Below are positions 48,779 through 48,911 of a stretch of 48,911 bases of DNA, piece after piece (position 1 is the stretch's first letter; every line of letters begins with the position of its first letter). The notes under the pieces are model-generated. The model did no database searches. It saw only the letters and a program-made list of their open reading frames with translations, and was not told where the DNA came from. The position numbers were made by a program, and so were the translations under genes. The stretch is from NCBI GenBank assembly GCA_913055795.1, contig CAJXLA010000008.1:1-48911 (forward strand). The letters are read 5' to 3'. This DNA is from an uncultured Alcanivorax sp. (GTDB lineage Bacteria; Pseudomonadota; Gammaproteobacteria; Pseudomonadales; Alcanivoracaceae).

Positions 48779-48911
48779 ATGTCGGAAACTGAACATGGCG
48801 GCGCCATTGTCGCCCGTCATCTGGAAGACGCGGGTATCAGTCACATCTTCACGCTGTGCGGCGGCCATATCTCGCCCATCCTGGTGCAGTCGCAACAGCG
48901 CGGCATTGGCA
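48779..48911 (+). CDS. Thiamine pyrophosphate-dependent enzyme, N-terminal fragment (cut by window end)
   Basis: The first 44 residues read MSETEHGGAIVARHLEDAG and ISHIFTLCGGHISPILVQS, the start of the N-terminal TPP-binding (PYR) domain of acetolactate-synthase-like enzymes; the FTLCGGHI segment is typical of the branch used in 2-hydroxyacyl or ketoacid chemistry. The rest lies beyond the window, so subfamily and function are open. GGGAG lies six bases before the ATG. Confidence 0.65.
   Translation, partial: MSETEHGGAIVARHLEDAGISHIFTLCGGHISPILVQSQQRGIG

Noticed and set aside
1-48911. CRISPR arrays, rRNA, tRNA and 4.5S RNA genes
   Set aside because: I looked for regular spacer-repeat arrays and for tRNA T-arm patterns in the intergenic regions and found none. 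The 7-bp and 9-bp arrays lack spacers and are not CRISPR.

Overview
The window is GC-rich, densely coded DNA from a gammaproteobacterium. This rests on the block ffh / rpsP-rimM-trmD-rplS with ypjD and a CorB-type gene beside it, a System I cytochrome c maturation cluster, uup, trmH, metR, rhlE and a type I nitroreductase of the RutE type. The metabolic genes (GMC oxidoreductase, class III CoA-transferase, PF10118 di-iron protein, YeeE/YedE sulfur transporters, c-type heme proteins) fit a free-living, respiring, possibly marine or halophilic species. I cannot name the genus from sequence alone.

Layout. 1-888: a palindromic repeat element abutting a broken IS481 transposase. 889-4951: uup, a repeat-rich gap, then a rutE-like nitroreductase divergent from a LysR regulator. 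4952-7294: a second repeat element, a candidate sRNA with a strong terminator, two small membrane proteins and an HNH nuclease. 7295-13881: a DUF3047 protein, a GMC oxidoreductase, then trmH, a lysine-methyltransferase-like gene and degQ reading leftward, and a CaiB-type CoA-transferase. 13882-18705: an accessory stretch with an ISL3 transposase relic, a vWA lipoprotein and membrane protein pair, a diguanylate cyclase and a frameshifted NasT-like ANTAR regulator. 18706-24108: an ABC1 kinase, a ribbon-helix-helix/zinc-ribbon protein and ccmABCDE. 24338-29358: an alpha/beta hydrolase, a lipocalin - DUF4279 - CYTH operon, metR and a PF10118 gene. 29361-36549: a third repeat copy, rplS-trmD-rimM-rpsP, ffh, ypjD, a CorB-like gene and rssA. 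36542-39953: a DUF1289 protein, a gamma carbonic anhydrase, two NUDIX genes around the fourth repeat copy, a heme DUF3365 protein and a NIF3-like protein. 39950-45872: a leftward cluster of two paralogous thioesterases around a YeeE/YedE pair, an amidohydrolase lipoprotein, a secreted DUF442-like phosphatase and an unknown protein. 46113-48911: rhlE, an SDR and the start of a TPP-dependent enzyme.

The most unusual features lie between genes. (1) A roughly 267-bp MITE-like element with 20-bp terminal inverted repeats and two internal hairpins occurs four times, once against a broken transposase gene. (2) Arrays of degenerate 7-bp repeats begin at or within a few bases of the stop codons of at least seven unrelated genes, and most run into a GC-rich hairpin. 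(3) Two neighbouring genes, an RHH protein and an ABC1 kinase, share an identical 22-bp upstream block containing the dyad TTGTAATACAA. (4) A vWA lipoprotein overlaps the gene of a coiled-coil multi-span membrane protein in a degraded accessory region; this is the best candidate here for an undescribed protein system.
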